A stretch of 6,107 bases of DNA from Bacillota bacterium (GTDB lineage Bacteria > Bacillota > Clostridia > Acetivibrionales > DSM-1351): contig JAFABO010000188.1 in NCBI GenBank assembly GCA_023426005.1, forward strand, positions 1 to 6,107, in the 5' to 3' direction. Each line of letters starts with the position of its first letter. Within the stretch, counting starts at the first letter, position 1. The translations under genes and the position numbers were made by a program. This document shows positions 4,764-6,107 of this stretch, in pieces. The notes beneath the pieces are model-generated. The model saw nothing but the letters and a program-made list of their open reading frames with translations, did no database searches and had not been told where the DNA came from.

Positions 4764-5999
4764 ATGAAGCTTACGTATAAAAGTACTCTTCATGCATGTT
4801 ATTTGGGATATATTACACAGGCTATTGTCAATAATCTGGCTCCGCTGCTTTTTATAATTTTTCAGAACAGCTTCCAAATTTCTTTCGAAATGATAGGAAG
4901 ATTGATATTGCTGAATTTTGGAACACAGCTGGTTGTAGATGCCCTGGCTGTTAAATATGTGGACAGGATCGGTTACAGGATATCAATTGTTTCAGCACAT
5001 GTATTCAGTGCTGCCGGACTTATAGCATTGGGAATATTGCCCCGCCTATTCTCCTCAGCGTACACGGGGCTGATGGTTTCCGTTATTATATATGCCATTG
5101 GCGGAGGACTTATTGAAGTACTGGTGAGCCCTATTGTGGATTCTTTGCCCGGAGATGCCAAAGCCTCTGCCATGAGCCTGCTGCATTCGTTCTATTCCTG
5201 GGGGCAGGTCGGGGTTGTGGCGGTAACCACTCTGCTGCTGAGAATTATGGGAGATGGTTCCTGGTATATGCTCCCTATTGTCTGGGCAATTATACCATTA
5301 TATAATATGATAAGATTTATAAAAGTTCCTTTGGTGGAAGCAATGCCCGAACATGAAAAAATACCTGTGCGCAAATTGCTCAACTCACGTTTGTTTATTA
5401 CTGCAATGCTGCTCATGCTGTGTGCCGGAGCTTCCGAACAGGCTATGTCCCAATGGTCATCGCTCTTTGCCGAAAAGGGCCTTCAGGTTCCAAAGGTGAT
5501 GGGGGATTTGCTGGGCCCCTGCTTGTTTGCCGTACTGATGGGAACAGGCAGGACCATATATGGAATATGGGGACACAGGATTCACCTGGAAAGGGCGCTT
5601 GCAGCCAGTGCCGCATTTTGTGTAGCCTGCTATCTGGTTACAGTGTTTGTGCAGGTACCTGTAATATCACTTTTGAGCTGCGCAGCCTGCGGTTTTGCTG
5701 TCAGCCTTATGTGGCCGGGGGTTTTCAGTCTGACGGCCGGACGTTATCCAAAGGGTGGGACGGCTATGTTTGGAATACTTGCAATATTTGGTGATTTGGG
5801 GTGTGCATTCGGGCCGTGGCTTGCAGGATGGATATCGGATTTTTCACAAAAATCCGAAAAGCTGCTCAGGCTGGCGGCAGAGTACAGCCTGCAGCCCGAA
5901 CAGCTGGGCTTGAAATCGGGCATGCTGGCTGCGGCTGTTTTTCCGGTTATAATGCTATTGGGCCTGGCAGTGTTCAGGGTAAAGGACTATTCAAAATAA
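4764..5999 (+). CDS. MFS transporter, possibly sugar:H+ symporter (FHS-like)
   Basis: This 411-residue protein has about 12 hydrophobic segments in two halves with a central polar loop near residues 188-210 (PLVEAMPEHEKIPVRKLLNS), as in the major facilitator superfamily. The loop between segments 2 and 3 (KYVDRIGYR, 64-72) is a variant of MFS motif A. The LLHSFYSWGQVG stretch (139-150) in segment 5 recalls the LHxFFGxG motif of fucose/glucose:H+ symporters, and an acidic residue (E224) with W231 in segment 7 fits proton-coupled transport. The substrate is not identifiable; a drug exporter is a less likely alternative. The start ATG follows AAAGGAG (4751-4757) by six bases. It lies 67 bases beyond the ATPase terminator, so it should have its own promoter, but I found none with a convincing -35. 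It is probably not energised by the ABC ATPase. Confidence 0.83.
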   Translation: MKLTYKSTLHACYLGYITQAIVNNLAPLLFIIFQNSFQISFEMIGRLILLNFGTQLVVDALAVKYVDRIGYRISIVSAHVFSAAGLIALGILPRLFSSAYTGLMVSVIIYAIGGGLIEVLVSPIVDSLPGDAKASAMSLLHSFYSWGQVGVVAVTTLLLRIMGDGSWYMLPIVWAIIPLYNMIRFIKVPLVEAMPEHEKIPVRKLLNSRLFITAMLLMLCAGASEQAMSQWSSLFAEKGLQVPKVMGDLLGPCLFAVLMGTGRTIYGIWGHRIHLERALAASAAFCVACYLVTVFVQVPVISLLSCAACGFAVSLMWPGVFSLTAGRYPKGGTAMFGILAIFGDLGCAFGPWLAGWISDFSQKSEKLLRLAAEYSLQPEQLGLKSGMLAAAVFPVIMLLGLAVFRVKDYSK

Positions 6000-6002
6000 A
6001 TT

Positions 6003-6018
6003 TACAATATGCATTGTA
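6003..6018. repeat. 16-bp palindrome downstream of the MFS gene
   Basis: TACAAT (6003-6008) and ATTGTA (6013-6018) are perfect reverse complements around ATGC. It begins four bases after the MFS stop and has no following T run, so it is not a terminator. It lies about 22-37 bp upstream of the TATAAT at 6040 and would overlap the -35 region of that promoter, as an operator might. The outer ACAAT/ATTGT arms also end the 29-bp palindrome at 364-392. Confidence 0.5.
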
Positions 6019-6039
6019 GTAAAAAAAAGTGTTATAGTG

Positions 6040-6045
6040 TATAAT
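6040..6045 (+). promoter_or_regulatory. Possible -10 box for a gene beginning at the right edge
   Basis: This is a perfect TATAAT within TTATAGTGTATAA (6032-6044), itself a short palindrome. At a 17-base spacing the -35 position reads TAGTAA (6017-6022), a poor match. The promoter is therefore either weak, activator-dependent or misplaced. A start near 6052 would leave a leader of about 55 bases to the ribosome binding site and start codon. Confidence 0.42.
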
Positions 6046-6094
6046 TTTAATATATTGTGAACTGATTGGAAGAAAATTCACATATTTCGAAAGC

Positions 6095-6100
6095 AGGAGG
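6095..6100 (+). promoter_or_regulatory. Ribosome binding site of the next gene
   Basis: AGGAGG followed by TAAGT and then AT, the last two bases of the window. If the next base is G, the start codon is ATG at 6106 with a 5-base gap. Otherwise the start lies within a few bases beyond the edge. Nothing of the product is visible. Confidence 0.7.
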
Positions 6101-6107
6101 TAAGTAT

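Noticed and set aside
5420..5794. A 124-codon open frame on the plus strand inside the MFS gene
   Set aside because: It is a shifted frame of the MFS transporter, rich in Cys, Gly and Arg with no domain. The MFS frame has continuous membrane segments and a proper start.

Overview
The window looks like a low-GC Firmicute chromosome, most likely a clostridium of the Ruminiclostridium/Acetivibrio (cellulolytic) kind. The reasons are AT-rich spacers, strong AGGAGG-type ribosome binding sites, sigma-A-like promoters, an arginine gene cluster with ArgR/AhrC-type operators, and an orphan MsmX-type sugar-transporter ATPase. The genus is inferred from gene content and style, not from a search.

Minus-strand half (positions 1-3250). 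This is an arginine biosynthesis cluster read right to left: argC (N-acetyl-glutamyl-phosphate reductase, short type-2 form), argB (N-acetylglutamate kinase, long form with the features of arginine-inhibited enzymes), a c-di-GMP-receptor-type PilZ gene, then the first 79 codons of argD (acetylornithine aminotransferase), which runs off the left edge. These enzymes carry out consecutive steps (ArgB, ArgC, ArgD) from N-acetylglutamate to N-acetylornithine. No argJ lies between argC and argB. argC and argD each have their own promoter, and the two promoters have the same design: a TATAAT -10 inside one ARG-like box and the -35 inside a second box exactly 20 bp away. Over 37 bp the two operators share 32 bases, which makes them a co-regulated pair. 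The PilZ gene has a separate promoter whose -10 sits inside a 9-bp inverted repeat and shows no ARG box, so it is probably controlled differently although it lies within the arg cluster.

Plus-strand half (3250-6107). Divergent from argC is a complete ABC ATPase of the MsmX/UgpC/MalK family, without permease or binding-protein genes beside it, followed by a textbook intrinsic terminator. A 12-membrane-segment MFS transporter resembling the fucose/glucose:H+ symporter (FHS) type follows in its own unit. The last 100 bases hold a palindrome, a TATAAT and an AGGAGG, announcing a gene that starts at or just past the right edge.

The gene contents are mostly ordinary. The parts worth a second look are regulatory: the matched ArgR operator pair, a second array of ARG-like half-sites phased at 20-21 bp upstream of argC, the placement of the PilZ gene, and the repeat/hairpin arrangement over the argD ribosome binding site. 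I see no RNA genes, insertion sequences, CRISPR arrays or clear signs of recent transfer, and no convincing new biological system.
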